Below are positions 54,134 through 64,000 of a stretch of DNA of 64,000 nucleotides, one piece after another. The DNA is taken from the NCBI RefSeq assembly GCF_020215705.1, contig NZ_JAIWNB010000002.1, positions 682,001 to 746,000 on the forward strand, read 5' to 3'. The position numbers were made by a program, and so were the translations under genes. Below the pieces are notes generated by a model. It worked only from the letters and a program-made list of their open reading frames with translations. It had not been told where the DNA came from and searched no databases. Numbering within the stretch: the first letter of the stretch is position 1; each line of letters starts with the position of its first letter. This DNA is from Nonomuraea aurantiaca. GTDB taxonomy: Bacteria; Actinomycetota; Actinomycetes; Streptosporangiales; Streptosporangiaceae.

Positions 54134-54949
54134 ATGACTGAACTGGCAATGGACCCGCCGCTCACCCGGCTGCGCTGGGCGCTGGCCGACGGGTGGTCGG
54201 TCGCGCGGCGTGACCTGATCCACTGGATCGCCCAGCCCATGACGATCGTGTTCGGGGTCGCGTTCCCCGTGGTGATCACCCTGGCGTTCGGCTACCTGTT
54301 CGGCGGCGCGGTGGACGTGCCGGAGGGAGCCGGCTACTTCGCCTTCCTCATGCCCGGCATGTACGGCATGACGATGCTGTTCGGACTCGGTGCCACCATG
54401 GTCGCGATCACCACCGACCTCTCCCGTGGCGTGACCGACCGGTTCCGGTCCATGCCGATGGCCCCCTCGGCCGTCCTCATCGGCCGGGCCGTCGCCGACC
54501 TGCTCAACTCGGTGCTGGTCCTGGCGGGCCTGCTGGCCTGCGGCTTCGCGGTGGGCTGGCGCCCGGACAGCCTGGGTGGAGCGCTCGGGGCCGTGGCACT
54601 GCTCCTGCTGTTGCGCTTCGCCCTGCTGTGGGTGGGGATGTACCTGGGCCTGGTGACCAAGGACCCGGGGGCGGTGACGGTCATCCAGACGCTGGAGTTT
54701 CCGATCGGGTTCCTCTCGAACGCCTTCGTCGCCCCGGCCACCATGCCGGGCTGGCTGGGCGCCGTCTCCGAGTGGAACCCTCTGTCGTCGACCGTCGCGG
54801 CGGCCAGGGAGCTGTTCGGCAATCCCGGCTGGGGCGGCGACTCATGGGTTGCCCAGCACGCGGTGACGATGGCGATCGTCTGGCCGCTGGCGATCACCGC
54901 CGTCTTCTTCGTCCTGTCGGTCCGCCGCTACCAGCGCCTGGACCGGTAG
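54134..54949 (+). CDS. ABC-2 type permease (DrrB-like)
   Basis: A 271-residue permease with six TM helices (PMTIVFGVAFPVVITLAFGY, GMYGMTMLFGLGATMVAI, LLNSVLVLAGLLACGFAVGW, LLLLLRFALLWVGMYLGL, then FPIGFLSNAFVAPATMPGWL and AIVWPLAITAVFFVLSVRR). The start at 54134 follows the ATPase by 26 bp with AGGAG upstream. With the ATPase it forms a drug exporter. Confidence 0.95.
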   Translation: MTELAMDPPLTRLRWALADGWSVARRDLIHWIAQPMTIVFGVAFPVVITLAFGYLFGGAVDVPEGAGYFAFLMPGMYGMTMLFGLGATMVAITTDLSRGVTDRFRSMPMAPSAVLIGRAVADLLNSVLVLAGLLACGFAVGWRPDSLGGALGAVALLLLLRFALLWVGMYLGLVTKDPGAVTVIQTLEFPIGFLSNAFVAPATMPGWLGAVSEWNPLSSTVAAARELFGNPGWGGDSWVAQHAVTMAIVWPLAITAVFFVLSVRRYQRLDR

Positions 54950-54980
54950 CGCGGTAGCCACCATGGTTCCCTGGGTGTTT

Positions 54981-54996
54981 CGTCACGCGAGTGACG
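54981..54996. terminator. Hairpin CGTCAC-GCGA-GTGACG between convergent genes
   Basis: A perfect 6-bp stem with a 4-base loop in the 86-bp gap between the convergent DrrB-like and betA genes. It is a likely bidirectional terminator. Confidence 0.5.
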
Positions 54997-55035
54997 GTCC
55001 GTCGGGGCTGGGGTCTCTTTTGAGGGATGTCCCTG

Positions 55036-56664
55036 TCACGGAGCGTGGCGGTAGAACTCGATGGGTTCGGGCGGCAGGGGCGTGTTGCCGAGCACGAGGT
55101 CGGCCGCCTTCTCGGCCAGCATCATCACCGGCGCGTAGATGTTGCCGTTCGTGACGTAGGGCATGGCCGAGGCGTCCACCACGCGCAGCCCGTCCAGGCC
55201 GTGGACGCGCATGGTCGCGGGGTCCACGACGGCCAGCTCGCCGGTGCCCATCTTGCAGGTGCACGACGGGTGCAGCGCGGTCTCGCCGTCCCTGGCCACC
55301 CAGTCGAGGATCTCCTCGTCGGTCTGTACGGCGGGCCCCGGCGAGAGCTCACCGGCGTCCAGGCCGGCCCAGGCGGGCTGGGAGAGAATGGCGCGGGCAT
55401 GCCTGACGGCCTCCACCCACTCGCGCCGGTCCTGGTCCGTGGACAGGTAGTTGAAGCGCAGCGCGGGCTTGCGCCGGGGATCGGCCGACCTGATCCGCAC
55501 CGAGCCGCGGGCGTCGGAGTACATCGGCCCAATGTGCACCTGGTAGCCGTGGCCGCCGGCGGGGGCGGAACCGTCGTAGCGGATCGCGATCGGCAGGAAG
55601 TGGAACATCAGGTTCGGGTAGCGGACCTGGTCGTTGGAGCGGATGAAGCCGCCGGCCTCGAAATGGTTGGTGGCGCCGGGGCCGCCGCGCAGGAAGAGCC
55701 AGTTCGCGCCGATGAGGGGCCGGCGCCACAGCGCCAGCGACGGCTGCTGCGACACCGGCTCGGCGCAGGCGTGCTGGACGTAGACCTCCAGGTGGTCCTG
55801 GAGGTTCTCGCCCACGCCCGGCAGGTCGTGGACCACGTCGATGCCCAGCGGTTCGAGCAGCGCCCGCGGGCCGACGCCCGACAGCTGCAGCAGCTGCGGG
55901 GAGTTGATGGCGCCGCCGCACAGGATGACCTCGCCCGCGGGGATGCGCCGGCCGTCGCAGATCACGCCGACCGCGCAGGTGCCCTCGAAGACCACCTTCT
56001 CCACGAAGGCCCGGGTCCTGACCGTGAGGTTGCGGCGATGCCGTACGGGATGCAGGTAGGCGCGCGCGGCGCTCAGCCGGCGGCCACGGAAGACGTTGCG
56101 GTCGAAGGCGGCGAAGCCCTCCTGCCGGAAGCCGTTCACGTCGTCGGTGAGCGGATGCCCGGCCTGCTGGACGGCCTCGAAGAACGCCTCGAAGAGCGGC
56201 CCCTTCGCGGGACCGCGCTCCAGCATCAGCGGCCCGTCGTCGCCGCGGAACTCCGAGCCGGGGTCGGCCAGGCAGTGCTCCATCCGCTTGAAGTACGGCA
56301 GGCAGTGCGCGTAGTCCCAGCTCTCCATGCCCGGATCGGCGGCCCAGCGCTCGTAGTCCAGCGGGTTGCCGCGCTGGAAGATCATGCCGTTGATGCTGCT
56401 GGAGCCGCCGAGCACCTTGCCGCGGGCGTGGTAGACGCGCCGGTCGTTCATGTACGGCTCGGGCTCCGACTCGTACTTCCAGTCGTAGAACCGGCTGCCG
56501 ATGGGGAACATCAGCGCCGCCGGCATATGGATGAACACATCCCAGGAGTAGTCGGGCCGGCCCGCCTCCAGCACCAGCACCGACACCGAAGGATCGGCGC
56601 TGAGCCGGTTGGCCAGGGCGCACCCGGCCGACCCGCCGCCCACGATGACGTAGTCGAACCTCAA
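55036..56664 (-). CDS. betA: GMC-family FAD oxidoreductase, choline dehydrogenase-like (BetA)
   Basis: A 542-residue GMC oxidoreductase. The FAD motif [20 protein letters not shown] is at the N-terminus, [18 protein letters not shown] is the GMC signature, and the catalytic His is in HPSCTCKMG, with the C-terminal [21 protein letters not shown] choose the TTG at 56664 since FDYVIVGG then starts right after Met and TTGA overlaps the upstream stop; a GTG at 56685 is possible. Linkage to a betaine/choline transporter suggests choline to betaine aldehyde oxidation. No betB is seen here. Confidence 0.88.
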   Translation of the reverse strand: MRFDYVIVGGGSAGCALANRLSADPSVSVLVLEAGRPDYSWDVFIHMPAALMFPIGSRFYDWKYESEPEPYMNDRRVYHARGKVLGGSSSINGMIFQRGNPLDYERWAADPGMESWDYAHCLPYFKRMEHCLADPGSEFRGDDGPLMLERGPAKGPLFEAFFEAVQQAGHPLTDDVNGFRQEGFAAFDRNVFRGRRLSAARAYLHPVRHRRNLTVRTRAFVEKVVFEGTCAVGVICDGRRIPAGEVILCGGAINSPQLLQLSGVGPRALLEPLGIDVVHDLPGVGENLQDHLEVYVQHACAEPVSQQPSLALWRRPLIGANWLFLRGGPGATNHFEAGGFIRSNDQVRYPNLMFHFLPIAIRYDGSAPAGGHGYQVHIGPMYSDARGSVRIRSADPRRKPALRFNYLSTDQDRREWVEAVRHARAILSQPAWAGLDAGELSPGPAVQTDEEILDWVARDGETALHPSCTCKMGTGELAVVDPATMRVHGLDGLRVVDASAMPYVTNGNIYAPVMMLAEKAADLVLGNTPLPPEPIEFYRHAP

Positions 56665-57605
56665 CGGGGGATCCAGTCCTTCCACACGATCTTGTTCTCG
56701 TCGACCCACTTCTTGGCGGCCTCGTCGGCGGTCATCTTGCCGTTGATCATGTCACTGGCGACCGCGTTCTGGTTGTCGTTGCTCCAGGTGAAGTTGCGGA
56801 CCAGCTCGTACGCCGGGCCGCCGGTCTCGGCGAACCTCCTGCTCACGATCTTGTCGAGCAGGTACGGCGGATAGTCGCAGGCGACCTTGGTGGCCGCGGC
56901 GTCGCAGCCGATGGAGTAGGCGGGCAAATTGATCTTGACGAGTTTGACCTTGGTGAACAGCCATTGGGGTTCGTAGAAATACATCAGCACCGGTGTGCGG
57001 TTCTTGGTCGCCACCTGTGCCGCCTTGATCAGAGCGTCCTCGCTGCCGGAGTAGATCACCCGGTAATCGAGGCCGAGGTTCTTCACGAGCGCCTCGTCAT
57101 TGGTGACGAACGACGGGTCGCCGTCGAGTACCTGACCGGAATTTCCAGATTTAGCGGTCCGAAAAAGGCTCGAATACTTGTTCAAGCTCCGCCAGCTGGT
57201 GATGTCCGGATATTTCTTGACCATCCACTCGGGCACGTACCATCCGATCACGCCTTTGTTTCCGGTGAGACCAGCGGAGAGCGCGACCTTCTTGTCCTCG
57301 ATGTACTCCTTCTTAAGATTGTTGTGCCCCCAGTTCTCGACGATCACGTCGACCTGGCCGGTCTCGAAGCCCTTCCAGGAGTCCTCCTCCTTCATCTTGC
57401 GCTTCTGGACCTTGTACCCCAGCTCGTGTTCGAGCAGGTAGGCCAGTACGGCGGCCTGGGCCTCGTAGCCCACCCAGCCGTGCACGTCGATGTGCACCGT
57501 GCCCTTCGCCGCGGCGGCGGGCGACGGCGCCCCGCTGGAACAGGCCGTCAGCAGCAGGGCCGCCATCAGCGGCCCGGCGATCGTCTTGGTACGCGTGTGA
57601 GGCAT
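56661..57605 (-). CDS. Betaine/choline-type ABC substrate-binding lipoprotein (proX paralogue 2)
   Basis: A 314-residue OpuAC-family binding protein. The lipobox LLLTACSS gives a lipoprotein. The binding fold shows in [50 protein letters not shown] and [17 protein letters not shown]. Several Trp and Tyr residues suit a quaternary-amine aromatic cage. It follows paralogue 1 by about 57 bp; GGAG precedes the ATG at 57605. Which amine each paralogue binds is unknown. Confidence 0.9.
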   Translation of the reverse strand: MPHTRTKTIAGPLMAALLLTACSSGAPSPAAAAKGTVHIDVHGWVGYEAQAAVLAYLLEHELGYKVQKRKMKEEDSWKGFETGQVDVIVENWGHNNLKKEYIEDKKVALSAGLTGNKGVIGWYVPEWMVKKYPDITSWRSLNKYSSLFRTAKSGNSGQVLDGDPSFVTNDEALVKNLGLDYRVIYSGSEDALIKAAQVATKNRTPVLMYFYEPQWLFTKVKLVKINLPAYSIGCDAAATKVACDYPPYLLDKIVSRRFAETGGPAYELVRNFTWSNDNQNAVASDMINGKMTADEAAKKWVDENKIVWKDWIPR

Positions 57606-57662
57606 GAGAGGCTCCACGACCGCGGCCCGCCCGGGGCCGCGGTCAAGAGGGGTTAAGACGGT

Positions 57663-58631
57663 TTACTTGGGGATCCACGCCTGCCACTTGGCGGTGTTGG
57701 CCTCGACCCACTTCTTGGCGGCCTGCTCGCCGGTCATACCCGCGTTGGTCATGTCGTTGGCGACGGCGTTCTGGTCCTCGTTGGTCCAGCTGAAGTTCTT
57801 GACCAGGTCGTAGGCCTTGCCGCCGGTGTCGGCGAACTTCTTGCTCACGATCTTGTCGAGGTCCAGCTCCGCGTAGTCGCAGGCGACCTTCTTGGGGTCG
57901 CTGTCGCAGCCCTGGGTGTAGGGGGGCAGGTTGACGCGTACGAGATCGACCTTGTCGAACAGCCAGTGCGGCGTCCAGAAGTAGAACAGCAGCGCCTTCT
58001 TCTGCTCCTGCGCCTGGGTCGCCGACTTGAGCAGGGCCGCCTCGCTGCCGCCCGTGACCACCTTGAAGTCCAGTTTGAGGTTCTTGACCAGGGCCTCGTC
58101 ATTGGTGACGTAGCTGGGGTCGCCGTCGAGGAGCTGGCCCTTGCCGCCGGACTCCGAGGTCTTGAACAGACTGGCGTACTTGTTCAGGTTCTTCCAGTCG
58201 GTGATGTCCGGGTACTTGTCGGCCATCCACTTGGGCACGTACCAGCCGATGACGCCCTTGTTGCCGGTCGAACCGGCCGACAGCGCGACCTTCTTCTCCT
58301 CGATGAACTTCTTCGCCAGATCCGGGTGACCCCAGTTCTCGATGATGACGTCCACGTCGCCGGTCTCGAAGCCCTCCCAAGCGAGCTGTTCCTTGATCTC
58401 CGGGAGCTGGACGTCGTAGTGGAGCTCGTTCTTCAGCAGATACGCCACGACGTTGGCGCTGGCCTCGTAGCCCACCCACGGGTTGATCGCTATCTTGACG
58501 GTTCCGGCGCTCGAGGCGCTGCCCTGGGCCTTCGGCGCGGCGGAGCTGGAAGGCTCTTCGACCTTGGCGCCGCCGCATCCCGCAGCCGCGAGCCCGAGCG
58601 CGAGAAGGCCTGCGAGCAGGCGAATCTTCAT
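57663..58631 (-). CDS. Betaine/choline-type ABC substrate-binding lipoprotein (proX paralogue 1)
   Basis: A 322-residue OpuAC-family binding lipoprotein. The lipobox is LAAAGCGG, and the fold features are [50 protein letters not shown] and [17 protein letters not shown]. It shares many blocks with the next gene, so the two arose by tandem duplication. It overlaps the permease stop by 4 bp. Confidence 0.92.
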   Translation of the reverse strand: MKIRLLAGLLALGLAAAGCGGAKVEEPSSSAAPKAQGSASSAGTVKIAINPWVGYEASANVVAYLLKNELHYDVQLPEIKEQLAWEGFETGDVDVIIENWGHPDLAKKFIEEKKVALSAGSTGNKGVIGWYVPKWMADKYPDITDWKNLNKYASLFKTSESGGKGQLLDGDPSYVTNDEALVKNLKLDFKVVTGGSEAALLKSATQAQEQKKALLFYFWTPHWLFDKVDLVRVNLPPYTQGCDSDPKKVACDYAELDLDKIVSKKFADTGGKAYDLVKNFSWTNEDQNAVANDMTNAGMTGEQAAKKWVEANTAKWQAWIPK

Positions 58632-60541
58632 GTGGTCTTCCTTCTTTGGGGGGAAGGGCGCCTGTCGGCACCCTGCGTGATGCGGTCGAGCATGACCCCG
58701 AGCAGGACCGTCGCGATGCCGGCGACGAACCCCATCCCGAAGTCGGTCCGCTGGGAGAAGCCCACGACCACGTCGTAGCCGAGGGCGCCGGCCCCGACCA
58801 GGCCGCCCACGACGACCATGGCCAGCGTCATCACGATGCCCTGGTTGGCGGCCAGCAGGATCGCCCTGCGGGCCATCGGCAGCTGCACCTTCCACAGGAG
58901 CTGGCCCGAGGTGGACCCGGCGGCCGCGGCCGCCTCCACCACGGTCGCGGGCACCGCCCTGATGCCGTCCTCGACCAGGCGGACGACCGGGGGCACCGCG
59001 TAGATGACCGAGGCGAAGATCGCGGTGAACCGGGTCGTCTCGAACAGGGCGAGCGCGGGCAGCAGGTAGACGAAGGCCGGCATGGTCTGCGCGGCGTCGA
59101 GTATCGGGCGCTGCACGGCCGAGTACCGGGACGACCGCGCGGCCGCCACGCCCAGCAGCAGGCCGATGACCAGGGTGACGAGCACCGCGACCGCGACGGT
59201 GGTGAGCGTCTGCATGGCGTGCTCCCAGATGCCGAGCAGCGCGATCGCCAGCAGGCAGCCGAGTGCCGTGAGCGCCGGTCGTACCCCGCTCACGCACCAG
59301 GCCAGGAGCAGCGCGGCGGCGGCGATCAGCCACCACGGCGCCGAGGTGAGCAGGTCTTCCAGCGGGTTGAGCAGGAGACTCGTGGTGACGTCCTTGACGA
59401 ACGTGGTGACGCCGTACCAGCTGGTCTCGGCCCAGTGCACCGCGTCGTTGACCTGGACGACGAAGTTGACCGTCCAGCCCTCGGGCCACTCGGCGGGCAG
59501 CAGCGGCGTCAGCGCCAGCCCGGCGGCGGCCAGCACGGCGGCGGGGATAAGGCGAGCCCCGCCGATTCGGTGGTGCGGGTTTTTTCTGGCGAGCGCGACC
59601 AGCATGCGGTCCAGCACCACCGCCATGATGACGATCGCGATCCCGGCCGGGAGCATGATGCCGACCTGGGCGCGCGACAGGCCCCGGATGATGTCGCCGC
59701 CCAGGCCCGGCGCCGAGATGAGGTTCGCGATGACGACCATCGACAGCGCCATCATGATGGTCTGGTTGACCGCCAGCGCCATCGTCGACCTGGCCAGCGG
59801 CAGGTAGACCTTGAACAGGGTCTGGCGGCCCGTGGCGCCCAGCGACGACGACGCCTCGACGGCGGTGGGGGAGACCTGCTCGATGGCCAGCGCGGTGATG
59901 CGGATGGCCGGCGGGATCGAGTAGATCATCGTCGCGATGGCCCCGGCGGGCGCGCCGATGTGGAAGAACAGCACCAGCGGCGCCAGGTAGGCGAACGTCG
60001 GCATGATCTGCATGACGTCGAGAACCGGCATGATCGCCCGGCGCACCCGTGGCGAGAGCCCCGCCCAGACGCCCAGCGGGATCCCGATCGCCAGCGACAG
60101 CAGCACCGAGGCCGCGACCAGGGCCAGCGTGTCGACGCTCGACTGCCAGAGCCCGAGCACGCCGAACGAGCCGACCCCGGCGAGCGCCAGCAGCGCGATC
60201 CGCCACCCGCCCGCGAGCCAGGCCAGCGCGCCCATCACGCCGATGAGCCCGGGCCAGCCGAGCGCGTACAGCCCGACCTGGAAGGCCGTGTAGACCGAGC
60301 CGACGAAGATCCGGATGTAGTTCAGGAAGTACAGGAACAGCGGATTGGAGTTGCGGTGGTCGTCGATCCACTCGCGCAGGTCGGTGAGCGCCAGGAACTG
60401 CGGCGCCGACTTGTCGTGCGGGAGCGTTCCCGTGCCCCGGAAGACGAGGTAGGCGACCGCGAACAGCACCGCGATCCCCGCCGGCACCGCCCACCTGGGC
60501 ACCCGCAGCCTGGAGGGGGTCGTGACGGCCGTGGTGCTCAT
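58628..60541 (-). CDS. Fused tandem betaine/choline ABC permease (two ProW domains)
   Basis: A 637-residue membrane protein with two complete BPD_transp_1-type domains. Domain 1 (about 130-330) carries [40 protein letters not shown] and domain 2 (about 425-630) carries [40 protein letters not shown]. Most ProW/OpuAB proteins have one such domain and dimerise, so a single chain here supplies both halves. The ATG overlaps the ATPase gene stop by 4 bp. Confidence 0.9.
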   Translation of the reverse strand: MSTTAVTTPSRLRVPRWAVPAGIAVLFAVAYLVFRGTGTLPHDKSAPQFLALTDLREWIDDHRNSNPLFLYFLNYIRIFVGSVYTAFQVGLYALGWPGLIGVMGALAWLAGGWRIALLALAGVGSFGVLGLWQSSVDTLALVAASVLLSLAIGIPLGVWAGLSPRVRRAIMPVLDVMQIMPTFAYLAPLVLFFHIGAPAGAIATMIYSIPPAIRITALAIEQVSPTAVEASSSLGATGRQTLFKVYLPLARSTMALAVNQTIMMALSMVVIANLISAPGLGGDIIRGLSRAQVGIMLPAGIAIVIMAVVLDRMLVALARKNPHHRIGGARLIPAAVLAAAGLALTPLLPAEWPEGWTVNFVVQVNDAVHWAETSWYGVTTFVKDVTTSLLLNPLEDLLTSAPWWLIAAAALLLAWCVSGVRPALTALGCLLAIALLGIWEHAMQTLTTVAVAVLVTLVIGLLLGVAAARSSRYSAVQRPILDAAQTMPAFVYLLPALALFETTRFTAIFASVIYAVPPVVRLVEDGIRAVPATVVEAAAAAGSTSGQLLWKVQLPMARRAILLAANQGIVMTLAMVVVGGLVGAGALGYDVVVGFSQRTDFGMGFVAGIATVLLGVMLDRITQGADRRPSPQRRKTT

Positions 60542-61599
60542 GCGCTCGCCTGTACGGCGGTCGCCGCGTCCTGCCCCGCGAGGAAGGTGAGCATGTCCAC
60601 CCGGTCAACGACGCCGGCCAGCTCGTCACCGTCGACGACCCGGATGGGCCGGGAGGAGGACGACATGGCGCCGATCGCGTCCTTGATGATGGTGCGCGCG
60701 GGCAGGACCGGGCCGTCGAGGGGCTCGCCGGGCTCGGGCGGGCGGCAGATCCAGCGCAGCGTGAGTACGTGGCTCCTGGGGATGTCGCGGACGAAGTCGG
60801 CCACGTAGTCGTCGGCCGGCGCGCCCACCAGCTCCTCCGGCGTGCCGAGCTGCACGATCGACCCGGCCCGCATGATCGCGATGCGTTCGCCCAGCTTGAG
60901 CGCCTCGGACAGGTCGTGGGTGATGAACACCATCGTCTTGCCGACCTCGCGGTGCAGGCGGATCACCTCGGCCTGCATGTCGCGGCGGATCAGCGGGTCG
61001 AGCGCGCTGAACGGCTCGTCGAAGAGCATCACCCGAGGGTCGACGGCGAGCGCGCGGGCCAGGCCGACCCGCTGCTGCATGCCGCCGGAGAGCTGGTCGG
61101 GGTAGGCGTCGGCGTGCCCGTCGAGGCCGACGAGGGAGAGGATCTCCCCGGCCCGCGCGTGCCGGGCGGCCTTGGCGATGCCCTGGACCTCCAGGCCGTA
61201 GGCGACGTTGTCGATCACTCGCCGGTGGGGGAGCAGGCCGAAGTGCTGGAACACCATGCTGACCCGGTGGCGGCGGATCTCGCGCAAGCGGGCGGGGGTG
61301 GCGCGGCCGATGTCCTCGCCGTCGATCCTGACCTCGCCCGCGCTCGGCTCGATGAGCCTGGTGAGGCAGCGGACCAGGGTGGATTTGCCGCTTCCCGAAA
61401 GGCCCATGACGACGAACACCTCGCCGGGCCGTACTTCGAAACTGACGTCTCTGACTGCGGCGGTGCAACCGGTCTTCTCTCTCAGCGCGGTGGGTTCGAG
61501 ATACCTGTCATCGCACTCCAGGACCCTTTCCGCCTTTGGGCCGAAGATCTTCCACAGCCCGCCGACTTCGATGGCCGCACTGTCGGGAGAAACCGCCAC
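60538..61599 (-). CDS. Betaine/proline ABC transporter ATP-binding protein (ProV/OpuAA-like)
   Basis: A 353-residue ATPase of the ProV type. The N-terminal helix ([20 protein letters not shown]) is followed by Walker [15 protein letters not shown], signature [15 protein letters not shown], Walker [17 protein letters not shown], and a C-terminal CBS-like region ([38 protein letters not shown]). CBS modules sense ionic strength in this family. It is the first gene of proV-proW-proX1-proX2-betA. Confidence 0.93.
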   Translation of the reverse strand: MAVSPDSAAIEVGGLWKIFGPKAERVLECDDRYLEPTALREKTGCTAAVRDVSFEVRPGEVFVVMGLSGSGKSTLVRCLTRLIEPSAGEVRIDGEDIGRATPARLREIRRHRVSMVFQHFGLLPHRRVIDNVAYGLEVQGIAKAARHARAGEILSLVGLDGHADAYPDQLSGGMQQRVGLARALAVDPRVMLFDEPFSALDPLIRRDMQAEVIRLHREVGKTMVFITHDLSEALKLGERIAIMRAGSIVQLGTPEELVGAPADDYVADFVRDIPRSHVLTLRWICRPPEPGEPLDGPVLPARTIIKDAIGAMSSSSRPIRVVDGDELAGVVDRVDMLTFLAGQDAATAVQASA

Positions 61600-61946
61600 A
61601 CTCGCCTCCTCGCTTTGACGGGGCTCAACCTATGTCTTGGATAACGCAAATCTCAACGCTGTGACCTTTAGGAGACATTCGTGCTTCTCCGGTGTTATAG
61701 CCATGGAACGGTGCAAACGCCCACAAGCGGACACTTGTTCTGTTATTGGAATATTTCTCGGCCAATGGTCGGTATAAATGGGGCTCCAGGTTCTCGCCTC
61801 ATGTGCCACACAACTCAACTTTTGTGGCCTTATGTTCGCTTGGCCGAGCTGGTAGGTATGTGTTCCAATTACCGGCACTTGCTGATTTTCCCCAGGGGCC
61901 TCAGGCGCCCTTCATATACGCCGATTCGGGCGAGAGGTTGCGTTCG
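61600..61946. other. 347-bp AT-richer intergenic region between divergent operons
   Basis: This region is markedly less GC-rich than the rest and holds the promoters of the betaine operon (minus) and of the second cvnA (plus). A GCCACA...TGTGGC inverted repeat (12-base loop) lies at 61805-61828, and a tetranucleotide-rich stretch near 61740-61790 includes TTATTGGAATATTT and GGTATAAATGG, plausible -10 elements. Short open frames here (for example 61681-61950) look accidental. No RNA gene was recognised. Confidence 0.5.
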
Positions 61947-64000
61947 GTGAGTACTCAGTTGGGTGAACGGCAGGCGGACGAGGCGAACTGGCGTCTGCGC
62001 AACTGGCGCGTCCGGGCGCGGCTGGTCGCCCTCATCGCCATCCCGACCGCCGCCGCCGTCCTGCTCGGCGGCTTCCAGGTGTTCGCCTCGATAGGGGCCG
62101 CCGGTGACTACACCCGTACCAACCGGCTGGCGCAGCTGTCCCAGCAGGTCGGCGCGCTCACCCACCTGGTCGCCGGCGAGCGCGCCAGGACCTCGTGGTT
62201 CATCGCCAGGGGCCGGCCCGTGACGGGGCTGGCCGCCGTGCGCAACCAGATGGACCAGGTGGACGAGTCCACCAATGAGGTACGGGCCAGCGCCGAGCAG
62301 CTGGTGGGCGACGTCACCGGCCGTACCGCCGACCAGATCGAGAACATGCTGAGCCGCCTGAAGGACCTGGCCGGCCTGCGCGAGCAGGCGCTCGAAGCCG
62401 AGCTGCTGCCCGGTGCCTGCGTCGAGCTCTACACCACGGTGATCAACGAGCTGCTGTCGGTGCACAACGAGCTGATCAAGGGCAGCCAGGACGACGAGCT
62501 GTTCCGGCAGACCCGCATGCTCGACTCGCTGGCCCAGGCCAAGGAGAGCGTCTCGCTCCAGCAGGCGTTGGTCACCACCGGCCTGGTCGAGGGGAGCCTC
62601 GACCAGGAACAGCTCAAGCGCTTCCTCGGCGAGCTGTCGCGCGAGCGCAACGAGCGCAAGAGCTTCGGCGACGAGGCCACCGCCGAGGAGCGCCGCTTCT
62701 TCGACGAGACCGTCAACGGCAGGCCCGCCGACCGCATGCTGTTCCTGCGCGAGCTGGTGCTGATCCGGGCCACGGCCGGCCTGCCGCTGCGCGGGCTCGA
62801 CCAGGCCGGCCGCGGAGACGACGCCAAGGAGTGGTACGACGCGGGCAACGTCGTCGTCGACTCCTTCCGCAAGGTCGAGCAGCGCCAGGCCGCCGGCATC
62901 CTGACCCGCAGCGAGGCGCTGAGCGCGGCCGAGCGGCAGCGCGCCCTCGTCATCGCCTGCGCCGTGCTCGCGCTGCTCGTCGCCGTCCTGCTGATCACCA
63001 CAGGGGTGGCCAGATCGCTGGTCCGCCCGCTGCGCCGGCTGCGCGGCGAGGCGCTGGAGATCGCCGGCCGGCGGCTGCCGGAGTTCGTCCAGCACCTGCG
63101 CGAGTCGCGCGACGGCGCGCTCAACGCCGAGGTGCCGCCGATCGGCATCTTCTCCAAGGACGAGGTGGGCGAGGTCGCGCGGGCCTTCGACGAGGTGCAC
63201 CGCGAGGCCGTACGGCTGGCCGGCGACGAGGCGCGGCTGCGCTCGAACGTCAACGCGATGTTCGTCAACCTGTCGCGGCGCAGCCAGACCCTGGTCGAGC
63301 GGCAGCTGACGCTGATCGAGCGGCTGGAGCGCGGCGAGCGCGACGACACCCGGCTCGGCGACCTGTTCCTGCTCGACCACCTGGCCACCCGCATGCGCCG
63401 CAACAGCGAGAACCTGCTGGTCCTGGCCGGCCAGGAGGCGGCGCGCAAGTGGAGCGAGGCCGTCGAGCTGATGGACGTCGTCCGCGCCTCGCTCGGCGAG
63501 GTCGAGAGCTACGACCGGGTCAGCGTCCAGGTGCAGTCGGCGGCCGCCATCGCCGGCCAGGCGGTCAGCGACGTCGTGCACCTGCTCGCCGAGCTGGTCG
63601 AGAACGCGGTCTCGTTCTCCCCGCGCGACACCAAGGTCATCATCTCCAGCAGCCACATCGACGGCGGCGGGCTGATGGTCTCGGTCACCGACCACGGCAT
63701 CGGCATGAGCCCGGAGGAGCTGGCCCAGGCCAACTGGCGGCTGGCCAACCCGCCGGTGGTCGACGTCTCGGTCTCCCGGCGGATGGGCCTGTTCGTGGTC
63801 GGCCGGCTCGCGCTGCGGCACAGCATCAGGGTGCAGCTGCGCCCCCAGGACACCGGCGGCCTGACCGCCATGGTGCTGATCCCCGAGATGCTGCTCACCT
63901 CGGTCCCCGGGCCGGTGGCGCCCCCGGAGCCGCCGTTCATCCAGGTGCCGATGCAGGCCACACCGGCGATGCCCGGTCTCGGCCACCCGTCGTACGACCC
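61947..64000 (+). CDS. Second CvnA-type nitrate/nitrite-sensing histidine kinase (3' end cut by window)
   Basis: GTG at 61947 opens a frame that stays open to the last base. The N-terminal TM (RARLVALIAIPTAAAVLLGG), a NIT-type sensor region, a second TM (RALVIACAVLALLVAVLLIT) and HAMP are followed by the kinase part (LSRRSQTLVERQLTLIERLE, LDHLATRMRRNSENLLVLAG, LLAELVENAVSFSPRD, SVSRRMGLFVVGRLALRHS). It matches the first CvnA block for block but is clearly diverged. GAGAGG lies 8 bases upstream of the GTG. It probably begins another conservon continuing beyond the window. Confidence 0.92.
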   Translation, partial: MSTQLGERQADEANWRLRNWRVRARLVALIAIPTAAAVLLGGFQVFASIGAAGDYTRTNRLAQLSQQVGALTHLVAGERARTSWFIARGRPVTGLAAVRNQMDQVDESTNEVRASAEQLVGDVTGRTADQIENMLSRLKDLAGLREQALEAELLPGACVELYTTVINELLSVHNELIKGSQDDELFRQTRMLDSLAQAKESVSLQQALVTTGLVEGSLDQEQLKRFLGELSRERNERKSFGDEATAEERRFFDETVNGRPADRMLFLRELVLIRATAGLPLRGLDQAGRGDDAKEWYDAGNVVVDSFRKVEQRQAAGILTRSEALSAAERQRALVIACAVLALLVAVLLITTGVARSLVRPLRRLRGEALEIAGRRLPEFVQHLRESRDGALNAEVPPIGIFSKDEVGEVARAFDEVHREAVRLAGDEARLRSNVNAMFVNLSRRSQTLVERQLTLIERLERGERDDTRLGDLFLLDHLATRMRRNSENLLVLAGQEAARKWSEAVELMDVVRASLGEVESYDRVSVQVQSAAAIAGQAVSDVVHLLAELVENAVSFSPRDTKVIISSSHIDGGGLMVSVTDHGIGMSPEELAQANWRLANPPVVDVSVSRRMGLFVVGRLALRHSIRVQLRPQDTGGLTAMVLIPEMLLTSVPGPVAPPEPPFIQVPMQATPAMPGLGHPSYD

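Noticed and set aside
57663-60629. Single 988-codon frame joining the ProW permease region to the binding protein
   Set aside because: The upstream part is the permease read in the wrong frame (Arg/Ala/Gly-rich). The real binding protein starts at 58631 with a lipobox, and the permease is intact in its own frame.
61681-61950. 89-codon ORF in the AT-rich intergenic region
   Set aside because: No ribosome binding site, no conserved-looking sequence, and it overlaps the promoter and start of the second cvnA.
61869-63986. 705-codon open frame antisense to the second cvnA
   Set aside because: Low-complexity composition and no domain; the plus strand carries a clear histidine kinase.

Overview
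The window is very GC-rich DNA with dense genes, GTG/TTG starts, 4-bp ATGA-type overlaps, one conservon (cvnABCD) and the start of a second, an IdeR/DmdR-type iron box, and DrrAB-type exporters. These point to a filamentous actinomycete. A Streptosporangiaceae-like genome such as Nonomuraea is my inference; no 16S or phylogenetic marker here settles it. It looks like ordinary chromosome: no phage, IS element, CRISPR array or origin was seen.

Layout. 1-7.2 kb: the end of a YrhB/Imm35-like gene, a histidine kinase-response regulator-ABC (MacB/FtsX type) operon, a proline-rich membrane protein and a TrmB/LuxR hybrid regulator. 7.3-14.8 kb: a large secreted subtilisin, tRNA-Leu(TAG), Bcp peroxiredoxin, a DUF3618 protein, a PLP aldolase/deaminase, and a DUF6286-AmaP envelope pair separated by an 11-codon ORF born from a 35-bp tandem duplication. 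14.8-19.5 kb: a MerR/SDR pair with unusual palindromic tandem repeats, then gcvT-gcvH-sdaA under a tandem glycine riboswitch. 19.5-24.6 kb: a gamma-glutamyl-polyamine catabolic operon (glutamine synthetase-like, ALDH, SDR, PuuD) with a divergent GntR/FadR regulator.

24.6-33.8 kb: a membrane protein, a decayed monooxygenase/TetR locus that looks like a deletion scar, a DUF4331-TPR-NicO metal module with a (His-Gly)15 loop, a divergent ABC exporter that may share operators with it, and an RpiR regulator. 33.8-42.1 kb: PadR-DrrAB, an SDR, hutF-hutI of histidine breakdown, a group 2 sigma factor, and a TetR/alpha-beta hydrolase pair. 42.1-47.1 kb: an orphan siderophore-binding lipoprotein with an iron box, then the nitrogen operon amt-glnB-glnD. 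47.2-52.3 kb: conservon cvnABCD plus an unknown membrane-anchored gene. 52.3-55 kb: TetR with a second DrrAB exporter. 55-61.6 kb: a betaine/choline uptake operon (proV, double proW, two proX paralogues, betA). 61.9-64 kb: the start of a second cvnA.

Theme: nitrogen and one-carbon catabolism (glycine, serine, polyamine, histidine, ammonium, choline/betaine) sits among two-component, GTPase-type and one-component regulators, most of which have visible palindromic operators in their divergent promoters.
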